A stretch of DNA of 44,962 bases from contig NZ_JAUSBX010000022.1 in assembly GCF_030651835.1 (NCBI RefSeq), positions 1 through 44,962 of the forward strand. The letters run 5' to 3'. This document shows positions 34,184-43,918 of the stretch, in pieces (the first letter of the stretch is position 1; each line of letters starts with the position of its first letter). Below the pieces are notes generated by a model. It was not told the DNA's origin and did not search any database. It saw nothing but the letters and a program-made list of their open reading frames with translations. A program made the position numbers and the translations under genes. This stretch comes from Methylicorpusculum sp. Its GTDB lineage: Bacteria > Pseudomonadota > Gammaproteobacteria > Methylococcales > Methylomonadaceae.

Positions 34184-35193
34184 ATAATAAAGTCAGCGTT
34201 ATTATTAGAACAGGTGCGTCAAGAGTTGGTTGCTTAGAACAGGCAATTGATAGTATTTCATCACAGCTTTATAAAAATATTGAAGTTGTGATAGTTGAAA
34301 ATGGCTCAAAGGGATTGCAGGAATGGTTGGCAAATAAAAAATTTGAGAACTGCGAGCTACGCTACTATCAGCAAACTGAAGCTAACAGATGTTCAGCAGG
34401 AAATTTAGGTCTTGAAGTAGCAAGAGGCAATTATGTTTGTTTTCTGGATGATGATGATATTTTTTATCCTAATCATATAAATCTTCTTGTTGCTGCACTG
34501 GAAGAAAATAATGCTGCTGTTGCTGCATACTCATTGTCTCATGAGGTTAAATCGCAAATTGACAGTTACACCCCTTTTCAATGTAAAGATAAGACAGCTC
34601 GTATAGTGTTTAGGCAGCAATTTAGCAGGGGAGCATTGTTTGTAAATAATTATCTTCCTATTCAATCAGTGTTATTTAGAAAAACTCTGTTTGAACAATA
34701 TGGTGGCTTTGACGTAAGTTTACAAAGACTAGAGGATTGGGACTTATGGGTAAGATATGCAAGCCAATCGGAGTTTGTTTTTGTAGACGTTGCAACCAGT
34801 ATGTATAGGATGCCTATTAACCGCAAAATTTCAGGTATCAGAAATCGAGAGCATGATGAATACTATCCATTTGTACGTGCTAAACAGTCGCAAATTACAA
34901 CTATTTTTGATCAGAATTTATTTGATGAAATGATTGAAGAGATATTTCGCTGTACAAAAATATCTATGATTATCCTTCGTCTAATTTACGATGGAAAACT
35001 GAGTAAACAACCGTTGTTTAAAAAAATTTGCACACAATGGGGACTGAGTTTTAATGATAGAAAGAGTGAAATAACGGTTCTGGACGCAATTAAGCTCACT
35101 AGTGAGGTAATAACACAATACAAGCTGCTATGGAATATCCATCGCACCGAGTTTTTTATTCGACAAAAAATAAAACAAATAGTATTTCGATAA
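34180..35193 (+). CDS. Family 2 glycosyltransferase
   Basis: 337 residues with a GT-A fold of the GT2 type: VSVIIRTG at the N-terminus, EVVIVENGS, a metal-binding FLDDDD run near 90-95, and EDWDLWVRYA as the catalytic region. There is no membrane span. It would add one sugar, from a nucleotide-sugar donor, to the growing chain at the cytoplasmic face. ATGA overlap with the preceding gene. Base composition becomes markedly AT-rich from here to 38600, a common sign of polysaccharide genes from another source. Confidence 0.87.
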   Translation: MNNKVSVIIRTGASRVGCLEQAIDSISSQLYKNIEVVIVENGSKGLQEWLANKKFENCELRYYQQTEANRCSAGNLGLEVARGNYVCFLDDDDIFYPNHINLLVAALEENNAAVAAYSLSHEVKSQIDSYTPFQCKDKTARIVFRQQFSRGALFVNNYLPIQSVLFRKTLFEQYGGFDVSLQRLEDWDLWVRYASQSEFVFVDVATSMYRMPINRKISGIRNREHDEYYPFVRAKQSQITTIFDQNLFDEMIEEIFRCTKISMIILRLIYDGKLSKQPLFKKICTQWGLSFNDRKSEITVLDAIKLTSEVITQYKLLWNIHRTEFFIRQKIKQIVFR

Positions 35194-35214
35194 ATTGAGT
35201 AATAACTTAGAAAA

Positions 35215-36417
35215 ATGATAGATATATTTACAAGCATAAATTTGAACTACCTTGCTAAAGCAAGAGTTTTGGCAAACTCCGTTAAGAAGTTTCACCCAGA
35301 AGCCAGAATGCATTTGATGTTATCAGACGCAATACCCTCTTGGTTTAATTTAAATAATGAACCTTTTGATACCGTCATTACTCCAGTTGATTTAAGTCTT
35401 AGCAATGCCTGGATATTTAAACATTCTGTAGTTGAATTATGCACGGCAGTAAAGCCGTTTTGTTTCCAATATATACTGAAGAAATATTCCAGTAAGACAG
35501 TTTTTTACTTTGACCCTGATACTGTTTTATTTTCTAAAATTGATAACCTCATCGATATGCTGGCTGATAACAGCAGTCTATTAACGCCCCATGTTTGCAA
35601 ACCTGAATTGCATTTGGATGCGATTGTTGATAATGAAATATCAAGCCTGAAGCATGGTGTTTATAATCTCGGTTTTCTTGGCGTTAAAAATGACCAAGAA
35701 GGCAATGCTCTAATCGACTGGTGGGCAAGTCGGCTCACAAATTTTTGTCAAGATAACATCCCAATGGGAATATTTACTGATCAAAGATGGATGGATTTTG
35801 CCCCGGTATTTTTCCCAAAACTAAAGATAGTTAGAGAGCCAATTTACAACGTCGCCACATGGAATTACACGACAAGGAATGTAACTGGAACCATACAAAA
35901 GGGAATAAAAGTAGATGGCATGCCAATGTGTTTTCATCACTTCTCGGGCGTTGATAATGGTGCAAGCGTAATGATGTTAAACAAATATTCAAAAGACAAT
36001 CCCACTGCGTGGGAATTAGATCGCTGGTATAAAGACGAGTGTAAAAAGTATGGTCAAGACGAAGCCAGTCAAATACCTTGGTTCTATGGATATTATGATA
36101 ATGGGGAAAAGGTTACGCAAACTGAAAGAATTTTCTACCGTAATGCAGCTGATTTGCAAGATGAGTTTCATGACCCTTTGGCTACCGAAGTTCCCGGCAA
36201 GAAGTATGGAGTAAGCTTCTATCAATGGTTAAAGGCAAATCAGCCGGAGCTTCCACCAACGCTTCGCCCCTTTCCTGAGTTTTTACATGAAACCAAAACA
36301 GCCTTGCTGGCCTATGCCAACAGATCGCGAAGGTTGCCAAAATATTTAAAAAAAGTAATTTCGTTTATGATCCGAAAATTTTTTTCTCTTGCTTACATTT
36401 TGAGCAAAACAAAGTGA
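35215..36417 (+). CDS. GT-A type glycosyltransferase (GT8-like)
   Basis: 400 residues. It begins IDIFTSINLNYLAKARVLANS, the entry pattern of GT8-like and related enzymes, and has a metal-binding D-x-D at 100-102 (VFYFDPDT). NLGFLGV and DQRWMDF at mid-protein are typical acceptor-site blocks. A hydrophobic, basic C-terminus (KVISFMIRKFFSLAYIL) could attach it to the membrane. The sugar and acceptor are unknown. The stop overlaps a small GTG-started frame. Confidence 0.78.
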   Translation: MIDIFTSINLNYLAKARVLANSVKKFHPEARMHLMLSDAIPSWFNLNNEPFDTVITPVDLSLSNAWIFKHSVVELCTAVKPFCFQYILKKYSSKTVFYFDPDTVLFSKIDNLIDMLADNSSLLTPHVCKPELHLDAIVDNEISSLKHGVYNLGFLGVKNDQEGNALIDWWASRLTNFCQDNIPMGIFTDQRWMDFAPVFFPKLKIVREPIYNVATWNYTTRNVTGTIQKGIKVDGMPMCFHHFSGVDNGASVMMLNKYSKDNPTAWELDRWYKDECKKYGQDEASQIPWFYGYYDNGEKVTQTERIFYRNAADLQDEFHDPLATEVPGKKYGVSFYQWLKANQPELPPTLRPFPEFLHETKTALLAYANRSRRLPKYLKKVISFMIRKFFSLAYILSKTK

Positions 36418-36554
36418 ACTCTTCAACCAAACTTACCCACCTGGAGTTTTCTGCTAGTTCTTGGCTAAAAGGTCTCACGCCCATTCTGTTTCTGTTGTTG
36501 GCGTTTAGCTTGGTTAGCGTTGGAGTATTTAGTGATTTTTTATTTGGTAAATAA
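36414..36554 (+). CDS. Small one-span membrane peptide or truncated gene start (46 residues)
   Basis: A frame opens with GTG inside the previous gene's stop (GTGA) and runs 46 codons to TAA. After a polar stretch (NSSTKLTHLEFSASSWLKG) it has one strong hydrophobic segment (LTPILFLLLAFSLVSVGVF) and a short FLFGK end. The tight overlap is how genuine genes in this operon begin. It may be a small membrane protein or the surviving start of a longer one. I do not recognise it. Confidence 0.4.
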   Translation: MNSSTKLTHLEFSASSWLKGLTPILFLLLAFSLVSVGVFSDFLFGK

Positions 36555-36630
36555 CTTCTGCTTCGCCGAAGTCATGACTTCAATTTTGAATTGGATTTAA
36601 TGTGTCAACATGTTACCTGAGCGCTGAAAA

Positions 36631-37155
36631 ATGAAAAATGTGTGTTTAATTTCTTTTTTAGGGTTGTTTTTGTCTAGTTGTAATGATTACCCAGGTCATA
36701 AGCCTAATGATTATGTAAAGATGTCTCCCAAAGCTAGATGGGATGATGCGAACAGCCAAGTTATCCCTCTTGGCGGAGACTGTCATATTGACAGTATCAA
36801 TGATGTGTCGGGTGAGGTATTTATGAGTCACTCTGTCAGCCAAAGTAAACCACCACTTAATGTCGTTGGATGGAGTGCAATTTCAGGGAAAGAAGGCATT
36901 GTCGCATCTGATGTAGCAATAGCGCTGAAAAACAAATTGCCACCGAATCTGCGTCTTTTTGCTAAAACTACTCGGGAAAAAAGAGCCGACGTTGCTGAAT
37001 ATTTCAAGAATCCAGCATCTGTTGATACTGGTTTTAAAGCTGCAATTGATATATCTGATGTATCACCGGGCGAGTATGTGCTGGAATTGATACAGCATAA
37101 AGATGGAAATACTTACAAGTGCCAGTTTACTTCAAATATCACTATAAAAAATTGA
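36631..37155 (+). CDS. Unknown lipoprotein
   Basis: 174 residues with a short signal peptide and lipobox LFLSSC (Cys17). The residue after Cys is Asn, so outer-membrane sorting is expected rather than inner-membrane retention. The mature part is mostly beta in pattern, with two further cysteines (GGDCHIDS and YKCQFTSN) that could form a disulfide. I recognise no family. It sits among AT-rich polysaccharide genes, but its role there is unknown. Confidence 0.6.
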   Translation: MKNVCLISFLGLFLSSCNDYPGHKPNDYVKMSPKARWDDANSQVIPLGGDCHIDSINDVSGEVFMSHSVSQSKPPLNVVGWSAISGKEGIVASDVAIALKNKLPPNLRLFAKTTREKRADVAEYFKNPASVDTGFKAAIDISDVSPGEYVLELIQHKDGNTYKCQFTSNITIKN

Positions 37156-37241
37156 CCGATTGTTAATGGAAAAAACGCTTTTGCAAAAATATCCTGAAAA
37201 TTTTTAAACCGCACCAATTTTAATCTAAGGCTATTACATTG

Positions 37242-38600
37242 ATGATCAATAAATCAGCAGTATTTTTTCTTCCTATAGTTTTAAGTTTGTGTATTTTGCA
37301 CATTTGTTATCCGGGATTCATGTCATACGACAGTATTCAGATGCTTGAAGAGGCTAGATCAAGTGTAAGAGGAGGTATATTTCCAACTGCACCAGTATAC
37401 GTCCTGAGATTCTTCGACATTACAGGACACGGTCCCACTCTGATGATACAAGTGCAAAATTTTATTTTGCTATTCAGTGTAACTTTAGTTCTTCGTATAT
37501 TAAAGGTAGGTTTAATTACATCAACAATATCATTGTTTGCTCTTGTTGCAATGCCTACTGTTATTGGTTGTATGCTAGTACTTTGGAAAGATGTAACCTT
37601 AACTGCTTTAATCATGCTTTCATTGACAATAATTTTTTGGGCTAGTCAAGCAATTAAAAATGATATTTTTTACAAAATAGCAAAATGGCTCGCACTGTTA
37701 TCTTTAATGGTTGGCACATTAGTGAAATTTAATGCTATTACTTCGACTGTAATTATTTCTATTTATTGGCTTAGTGTTTTTTACAAAAATAAAAATTTTC
37801 AATATAGGTTTGCTGCATTTTTTATAATTGTTATTAGCATGATAGCCAGTAATAAGATAATAAATGGATATAGTTTTCCTAATTTTCAAAAACTCGAAAC
37901 TAATAATATATTGTATGGGGTTATGGCTAATGACCTAATTGGCATATCCGGGTGGTCTCGGGTGTCATTAATACCATTTGATTTAATTAACTCTGCTCAT
38001 ACACCTAAGGTACCAATATCTGATATTGACAAAATTTATAGCTCACTAGGTAGTGCAGTAATGTATGAGAATAATGTAAAATTGGGAAATATTGTTACAA
38101 TTTTTCCTGAGAAGTATAGAACTGAGGATATTATTAATGCTTGGCTTACTGGGGTATTTACCCATCCAATGGCTTATATAAGTTACAGATTTGATTTGTT
38201 TTCTGAAATTATTGGGGCTAAAACTTACGGGACTTACGAACCCACACATTTCAATCGCATTGATGAAAATAAATTTGGCATAAAATTTCAAGAACGGCAT
38301 ATTACTGATTTTACTCTTAAGTATATAGAATGGGCATCAAATGTTTTTTTTGGAAAGCCATGGTTTATTTTCTTAATATCTTTCATTGCTGTACTTTTTA
38401 TTATAAAAAACCCTAGCATACCAACTCAAGTCAAGATGTTTTCCTTCTACTCTTTCGCAGCAGCTTTCCTATACATTATTCCTTTTTTATTGGTCACTTT
38501 ATCTGGTGAAGTTCGTTATAGTTTTACTGCAATTGTATTAAGCAGTAACTCGATATTTGCATGGATATTTGGTAAAAACCCATCCTTATCTTTAAAATAA
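37242..38600 (+). CDS. Multi-span membrane protein, GT-C-like glycosyltransferase candidate
   Basis: 452 residues from the ATG at 37242, with about ten hydrophobic spans. The first external loop, with YPGFMSYDSIQMLEEAR, has an acidic residue where GT-C enzymes (GT39 and relatives) carry their catalytic Asp, and VLWKDVTLTALIML is a block also seen in DUF6020-type proteins. It would take a lipid-linked sugar on the periplasmic side. This fits the GtrA/GtrB-like pair encoded nearby, but the family call is loose. It is one of the most AT-rich genes in the window. Confidence 0.55.
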   Translation: MINKSAVFFLPIVLSLCILHICYPGFMSYDSIQMLEEARSSVRGGIFPTAPVYVLRFFDITGHGPTLMIQVQNFILLFSVTLVLRILKVGLITSTISLFALVAMPTVIGCMLVLWKDVTLTALIMLSLTIIFWASQAIKNDIFYKIAKWLALLSLMVGTLVKFNAITSTVIISIYWLSVFYKNKNFQYRFAAFFIIVISMIASNKIINGYSFPNFQKLETNNILYGVMANDLIGISGWSRVSLIPFDLINSAHTPKVPISDIDKIYSSLGSAVMYENNVKLGNIVTIFPEKYRTEDIINAWLTGVFTHPMAYISYRFDLFSEIIGAKTYGTYEPTHFNRIDENKFGIKFQERHITDFTLKYIEWASNVFFGKPWFIFLISFIAVLFIIKNPSIPTQVKMFSFYSFAAAFLYIIPFLLVTLSGEVRYSFTAIVLSSNSIFAWIFGKNPSLSLK

Positions 38601-38612
38601 AAGAATATAGAT

Positions 38613-39341
38613 ATGAATATAGATATGTACCGAATATTTTATGTGATCCAGAAAAAGCACTGGTGGTTTGTCACTAAGAAAAACATTGTATTGGATGTTA
38701 TTGATAGGCATCTATGTGTGATCGGCGACATCAAAGTGCTGGATATCGGGTGCGGAAGTGGTTTGATGCTGAATGCCCTTGAAGATTTGGGACAAACCTA
38801 CGGCATGGACATGTCGGATGATGCCATTAATTTTAGCAAAGAGATATTTAGTGGGAAGGTAGAGAAGGGGGTTTTGCCCGATCAAATTCCATATCAAAAA
38901 GATTTCTTTAACCTCATTACAGCCTTAGATGTCATTGAACATATAGATGAAGATGTTGCCTCATTAAAGGCAATACATGCCCTTCTAGTTTCAGATGGTA
39001 AAGCAGTAATCACTGTACCAGCATACATGTTTTTGTGGTCAAAATTTGATGAGCTGAACGAACATAAGCGCAGATACACACTCACTGAACTTAACACAAA
39101 GCTGGTGCAGGCCGGATTTACAGTGGAGAAAATATCCTATTTCAACACCTTGCTTTTCCCTGTTGTTTTTGTTGTGCGGATGTTAAATAATGTTTTGGAG
39201 CGTGATGGAGCTTCAGACATGGATATGCCAAGCCGCCCATTGAATTTTGTTCTTGAGAAAATTTTTGGCATTGAAAGATATCTTCTTAAATTTGCAAATC
39301 TGCCATTCGGGGTCTCTGTGTTGGCCGTAGTAAGGAAATGA
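38613..39341 (+). CDS. Class I SAM-dependent methyltransferase
   Basis: 242 residues with motif I VLDIGCGSGLML (about 43-54), YGMDMSDDAI (acidic loop), FNLITALDVIEHI (motif IV) and SDGKAVITVPAY (motif VI). The N-terminal KKHWWFVTKKNIVLDVI is usual for methyltransferases of polysaccharide and lipid-glycan clusters. It may methylate a sugar or a lipid intermediate. It starts 12 bases after the preceding membrane protein. Confidence 0.85.
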   Translation: MNIDMYRIFYVIQKKHWWFVTKKNIVLDVIDRHLCVIGDIKVLDIGCGSGLMLNALEDLGQTYGMDMSDDAINFSKEIFSGKVEKGVLPDQIPYQKDFFNLITALDVIEHIDEDVASLKAIHALLVSDGKAVITVPAYMFLWSKFDELNEHKRRYTLTELNTKLVQAGFTVEKISYFNTLLFPVVFVVRMLNNVLERDGASDMDMPSRPLNFVLEKIFGIERYLLKFANLPFGVSVLAVVRK

Positions 39342-39368
39342 TCTCGAATTGCAAACAAGCCTGTCACA

Positions 39369-40364
39369 ATGGAACGAACAGCTATGAACGATTCTGAACC
39401 TCATCGCGTTTCTCTCGTTATCCCTGTTTATTGCGGGGAGAAAACGCTCCCGATACTAATTAAAGAGATTGCACCTCTAACACTAAGGCAGTCTACTCCA
39501 GACGGAATAGATTATGTTATCTGTGAAGTGATACTTGTGCATGATTGTGGTTCGGATCGTTCAGACAGAGTTTTAGAAGCGCTTGGTGCCCAATATTCAT
39601 TTGTCAGGCCGGTATGGTTGTCTCGTAATTATGGACAGCACGCTGCGACAATGGCAGGAATGGCAAGTGCAACAGGCGATTGGGTTGCAACTATTGACGA
39701 AGATGGACAGCAAGATCCTGAAGATATTGGACATATGCTGGATAGAGCTATAAGTGCTTCATTGCAGCTTGTTTATGCTGAGCCAATAAATCCACCGCCT
39801 CATGGCTGGTTGAGAAACACATTGAGTAAAACTGCCAAAGCCATCACAGCTAAATTACTGGGTAACAGCCAAATGGGCAAATTCAACAGTTTCAGACTTG
39901 TTGATGGTGAGATTGCTCGTACTTTGGCAGCTTATTGTGGCAATGGTGTCTACCTTGATGTAGGGCTTTTCTGGATCGCCGGCCGCATTGGTCACTGCCC
40001 TGTAAGGCTTAGAAACGAATTAGACCGACCATCTGGCTACTCGTATTTAAAGTTGTTTCGCCACTTTTGGACGTTGGTTCTTACCACTGGTACACGTCCG
40101 CTTAGATTGATTACCTTGATGGGTTTTGGTTCTCTTTTCCTAGCCATGGCTATTTCTGGTTATGCGATTTATGGTAAATTTTTCTTAGATAATCCTGTTC
40201 AGGGATGGGCATCACTTTTGATTGTGGTCTCCTTTTTTTCTGGTGCAACACTAACCTCTCTTGGAGTTATTGCTGAATATCTTGCCATAACTATGGGCAT
40301 CGCTATGGGAAAGCCTTTATATGTGATCAGTAGCAAGCCTACTCGCCCAGGAATCCATAAATGA
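39369..40364 (+). CDS. Polyprenyl-phosphate glycosyltransferase, GtrB/ArnC type
   Basis: 331 residues. The GT2 domain of dolichol-phosphate-mannose-synthase type has VSLVIPVYCGEKTL, RNYGQHAATMAGMASATGD and the ATIDEDGQQDPED metal and catalytic block. Two C-terminal membrane spans follow (about 240-262 and 275-300). It would load a sugar on undecaprenyl phosphate for flipping by the GtrA-like protein at 41334. The ATG at 39369 is used, with an alternative five codons in. ATGA overlap with the epimerase downstream. Confidence 0.85.
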   Translation: MERTAMNDSEPHRVSLVIPVYCGEKTLPILIKEIAPLTLRQSTPDGIDYVICEVILVHDCGSDRSDRVLEALGAQYSFVRPVWLSRNYGQHAATMAGMASATGDWVATIDEDGQQDPEDIGHMLDRAISASLQLVYAEPINPPPHGWLRNTLSKTAKAITAKLLGNSQMGKFNSFRLVDGEIARTLAAYCGNGVYLDVGLFWIAGRIGHCPVRLRNELDRPSGYSYLKLFRHFWTLVLTTGTRPLRLITLMGFGSLFLAMAISGYAIYGKFFLDNPVQGWASLLIVVSFFSGATLTSLGVIAEYLAITMGIAMGKPLYVISSKPTRPGIHK

Positions 40365-41305
40365 CCATTGCTTGGGTTATAGGAGGCAACGGTCTACTCG
40401 GATCGGCATTGCAAAGATCCTTACAGCGTTCAGGAACAAATTTGTTTACACCTGTTGAACAGTTTAGATGGAAAAGCGAGTCTGAACTTATTGTTCAGTT
40501 AGAGACAGCTGTTAAGGATTTTACTGCTTTAGTAAGTTCTGAGAATGGCTGGCAGATTTACTGGGCTGCTGGTGTGGGTACAATGGGCAGCGAAGGTACA
40601 GCACTTACGATTGAAACACAAATTCTGTCTACATTACTCAGTTTTATCGAATCCGAGCAAGGATTGATTGCGGCGGAAGGATGCTTTGTTTTTGCTAGCT
40701 CCGCAGGTGCGATTTATGCAGGTGTCACCAAAGATATTATCACCGAAAAAACGCCTGCTGCCCCGACAACCGCCTATGCGCGCGAAAAACTCAAGCAAGA
40801 GAGCCTGATAAGCGCGTTTGCAAATAATAATTGCAAAGTATCTGCGTTACTCGCACGAATATCTACCCTTTATGGCCCTGGCCAGGCTAATGGGAAACAG
40901 CAGGGAATTTTTTCGGAAATTGCACGCCGTATATTGCGTAATCAACCTATACAAATTTATGTCCCATTTGACACGATACGCGATTATATTACCGCTGACG
41001 ATGCAGCCAATACCATAATTGCCTGTACGCGCGCAATTAGAGAAAAGCAAGGTGTTTTTACAAAAATAATTGCTTCTGAATTACCAACAACTATTGCCGA
41101 AATAATCTCAATATATAAGCGAATTGCTCGTCGCACCCCTAGAATCGTTATTAGTACAAGCAATCTATCTAGCCTTTATAACCGCCGTATACAGTTTCAT
41201 TCTATCAACGCACCAGCTATTGAAAAGAGATACAGAACAAGCCTTTTTGTTGGTATTGCTCAAGTAATGGCCGCAGAGAGGTCTGCGCTAACACGTTCTC
41301 GGTGA
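40361..41305 (+). CDS. NAD(P)-dependent sugar epimerase/dehydratase (extended SDR)
   Basis: 314 residues. The cofactor motif is GGNGLLGSAL (GxxGxxG) at the N-terminus. FASSAGAIY supplies the catalytic Ser region, and Tyr-x3-Lys is intact (YAREK), so it should be active. It likely makes or alters a nucleotide sugar for the pathway; the exact reaction is not readable. It begins inside the stop of the GtrB-like gene (ATGA). Confidence 0.82.
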   Translation: MTIAWVIGGNGLLGSALQRSLQRSGTNLFTPVEQFRWKSESELIVQLETAVKDFTALVSSENGWQIYWAAGVGTMGSEGTALTIETQILSTLLSFIESEQGLIAAEGCFVFASSAGAIYAGVTKDIITEKTPAAPTTAYAREKLKQESLISAFANNNCKVSALLARISTLYGPGQANGKQQGIFSEIARRILRNQPIQIYVPFDTIRDYITADDAANTIIACTRAIREKQGVFTKIIASELPTTIAEIISIYKRIARRTPRIVISTSNLSSLYNRRIQFHSINAPAIEKRYRTSLFVGIAQVMAAERSALTRSR

Positions 41306-41333
41306 TGATAAGTTTTTATTTTTTGGTAACGAT

Positions 41334-41945
41334 ATGAATAATGAAAGTTTTGACTGCCAATATTCGTTGGGCACATATTTGCCAGAAATCATATTGATTA
41401 TATTGGCAATACAATTGCTTTTTACCGTGGTTCTTGGAATCTATACCAGAAAAATATATGGTGAGGTTAAAGGTCGACCTTTCCATTTAATCGAAGATAC
41501 AGAAAATTTAGAACGATATTTGGATAAAAAAGATTATCTATTTCCTGATGATTTCTGGAAGGAAGCTAGCTATATAAAACGTTACGCGGGAAGCGGCTTA
41601 GTTAATACGATTGCTGGGTTTGTTGTTATCTTCTTAACAATGTCCATGGGGGTTTCGCCATTGATCTCAAACTTAGCTGGTTATACCGCTGGATTTATTC
41701 TGGGTTTTGTACTCACTAAGAAATTCGTTTTTCGAAGTAATGGTCACTTTGTTGCCGAAAGTATTCGTTATCTAGTCGCTTTTTTTATTTCTTTCTTGTT
41801 CAACTTGCTTGTGCTGCAATTTGCAATAGTTCATTTAAATTTTAATGCATTGGTATCTCAAGTTGCAGCAGCAGTGGCTTATACACTTCTTATGTACGTC
41901 TTGACTCGTTTTTTTGTATTCAGTTCAACAAGAGCAAGCGATTAG
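41334..41945 (+). CDS. GtrA-family membrane protein (putative lipid-sugar flippase)
   Basis: 203 residues. The four-span GtrA domain occupies about 80-200 (YAGSGLVNTIAGFVVIFL, then LAGYTAGFILGFVLTKKFVF, and the final LMYVLTRFFVF). An extra N-terminal span (about 15-36) and a charged linker precede it, which is not standard. With the GtrB-like enzyme two genes upstream it could flip undecaprenyl-phosphate-sugar for periplasmic decoration of the exported polymer. Confidence 0.85.
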   Translation: MNNESFDCQYSLGTYLPEIILIILAIQLLFTVVLGIYTRKIYGEVKGRPFHLIEDTENLERYLDKKDYLFPDDFWKEASYIKRYAGSGLVNTIAGFVVIFLTMSMGVSPLISNLAGYTAGFILGFVLTKKFVFRSNGHFVAESIRYLVAFFISFLFNLLVLQFAIVHLNFNALVSQVAAAVAYTLLMYVLTRFFVFSSTRASD

Positions 41946-42046
41946 GATGAGTGGTCAGATAATAACACGAACTATTTATTGGTCGAAAAATGGTATATCC
42001 ACTTGAACTTCCTTGTACCATTGAAGCTTTCTAAGGTTAGGAAGAA

Positions 42047-43036
42047 ATGACTGGGGTTGATAAGGTCTCGGTCATCATTGTTAACTGGAATGGCAAACAA
42101 TTTCTTGAGCGATGCTTGGCTGCATTGATGAGTCAGACGGTCCAGGCGCACGAGATCATTCTAGTGGATAACGCCAGTACCGATGAATCAGTTGAAATCG
42201 TTCGGCAATTCCCTTTCGTGCGTTTGATAGAGCAGAATTCCAATACCGGTTTTGCGCACGCCAACAATTTGGCGATCAATGGGGCGTCGACTGAGTCTAA
42301 ATGGATTGCACTACTAAATCCCGATGCATTCGTGGAACCGCGCTGGCTGGAAGCGCTTCTGCTTGCTGCTGAAAATAATCCAGAATTCGATGTGTTTGGC
42401 AGTAATTTGGTCAGTGCTGGCAATCCAGAGGTGATGGATGGAGCTGGTGATGTGTATCATGTGAGTGGTCGTGTGTGGCGTACGGCATATGGCTCACCTG
42501 TGCCGACTTTTACCGAAAGGGCGAACGAAGTGTTTTCACCTTGTGCTGCGGCCGCACTTTACCGACATAGTGCTTGGTGCGAAATAGGCGGTTTCGATGA
42601 AGACTATTTCTGTTATGTGGAAGACGTAGATCTGGGATTTCGATTAAGGTTAGCGGGGTATCGTTGCCTTTATGTGCCGCAATCCGTGGCCCATCATGTC
42701 GGCTCAGGGACTACTGGTGGGCAGCATAGTGATTTTGCGCTGTATCATGGACATCGCAATTTGGTGTGGACATTCGTTAAGGACATGCCAGGTATTTTAT
42801 TTTGGTTGCTGTTGCCTTTGCATTTGTCGCTGAATTTGGTGAGCATCATCTGGTTTGCGTTACGCGGGCGGGGCGATGTGATTTGGCGAGCCAAGTGCGA
42901 TGCGATATTGGGCCTCCCAAAAATGTGGAGAAAACGCCAAATCATTCAAAATAAACGTGGGGCTTCTATCTATGAAATTTGGCAAGTATTGGATAAACGT
43001 CTAATTCCATCAGCAAGGGTGAGAAAATCTGAATGA
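42047..43036 (+). CDS. Family 2 glycosyltransferase, rhamnosyltransferase-like
   Basis: 329 residues: VSVIIVNWNGKQFLERCL, ILVDNASTDES, NTGFAHANN, ALLNPDAFVEP and FDEDYFCYVEDVDLGFRLRLAGY, the full signature set of the WbbL-like GT2 group. A C-terminal hydrophobic segment (about 245-270) suggests membrane association. AGGAAG precedes the ATG. The stop overlaps the next gene by ATGA. The encoded sugar specificity is inferred only from family resemblance. Confidence 0.88.
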   Translation: MTGVDKVSVIIVNWNGKQFLERCLAALMSQTVQAHEIILVDNASTDESVEIVRQFPFVRLIEQNSNTGFAHANNLAINGASTESKWIALLNPDAFVEPRWLEALLLAAENNPEFDVFGSNLVSAGNPEVMDGAGDVYHVSGRVWRTAYGSPVPTFTERANEVFSPCAAAALYRHSAWCEIGGFDEDYFCYVEDVDLGFRLRLAGYRCLYVPQSVAHHVGSGTTGGQHSDFALYHGHRNLVWTFVKDMPGILFWLLLPLHLSLNLVSIIWFALRGRGDVIWRAKCDAILGLPKMWRKRQIIQNKRGASIYEIWQVLDKRLIPSARVRKSE

Positions 43037-43917
43037 CAGAGACTATTTCGGCTGTCGTGGTCAATTACAATGCCGGTGAGTTGTTACTTGCTTGTATTGA
43101 TTCCCTAATTGCTTGTCCAATTGTGGGAGAGATCATTGTCGTTGATAATGCTTCTCATGATGGCAGTTTGGAGGCTATTCAAGATTTTGAGAGGGTCATT
43201 ATCATTCGAAACTCGCAAAACCTGGGATTTGCGACTGCCTGTAATAAAGGGATTGAGTTGGCTAAGTATGACTTTATTCTATTCCTGAATCCGGATTGCA
43301 CCTTCGAAAAAGGGACGTTTATTCAAATTATGCAGTGCATGCAAAGTGATGAACGGATCGGAATGGCCGGAGGTTTATTGGTCAACCCGGATGGTTCTGA
43401 GCAGGCGGGTTGCAGACGCTCTGTGCCGACGCCCTGGCGATCGTTTGTTAGAGCATTTGGATTATATCGATTTGAAGCCCGTTGGCCGCGGCTTTTTTGT
43501 GATTTTAATCAGCTTAATCAACCTATGCCGAGTGTACCGATTGAAGTGGAAGCGCTTTCCGGAGCTTGTATGTTGGTTAAACGAGAGGCGATTGAGGATG
43601 TCGGATTATGGGATGAAGACTATTTTCTGCATTGTGAAGATTTAGATTGGTGTATGCGCTTTCGCCTGAAAGAATGGAAAGTCGTATTTGTTCCGAATGC
43701 TAAAGTTGTTCATGCGATCGGTGCTTGCAGTCACTCGCGTCCGATCTTTGTAGAATGGCACAAGCATAAGGGTATGATTCGGTTTTACCGTAAGTTTTTT
43801 AGTCACCAGTATCCTGGAGTGTTGATGTGGTTGGTGGTCATTGGGGTTTGGTTCCGATTTTTTATGGTCGCGATTCACCATTCTCTGAGAAGTGTCCGTT
43901 CTAAAGGGCTGAAATGA
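43033..43917 (+). CDS. Family 2 glycosyltransferase, rhamnosyltransferase-like
   Basis: 294 residues, a paralogue of the preceding protein: SAVVVNYNAGELL, IIVVDNASHDGS, NLGFATACNKG, LFLNPDCTFE and LWDEDYFLHCEDLDWCMRFR. A C-terminal hydrophobic segment with VLMWLVVIGVWFRFFM suggests membrane contact. Such tandem pairs often add successive sugars. It is translationally coupled upstream and ends one base before the next gene. Confidence 0.88.
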   Translation: MTETISAVVVNYNAGELLLACIDSLIACPIVGEIIVVDNASHDGSLEAIQDFERVIIIRNSQNLGFATACNKGIELAKYDFILFLNPDCTFEKGTFIQIMQCMQSDERIGMAGGLLVNPDGSEQAGCRRSVPTPWRSFVRAFGLYRFEARWPRLFCDFNQLNQPMPSVPIEVEALSGACMLVKREAIEDVGLWDEDYFLHCEDLDWCMRFRLKEWKVVFVPNAKVVHAIGACSHSRPIFVEWHKHKGMIRFYRKFFSHQYPGVLMWLVVIGVWFRFFMVAIHHSLRSVRSKGLK

Positions 43918-43918
43918 T

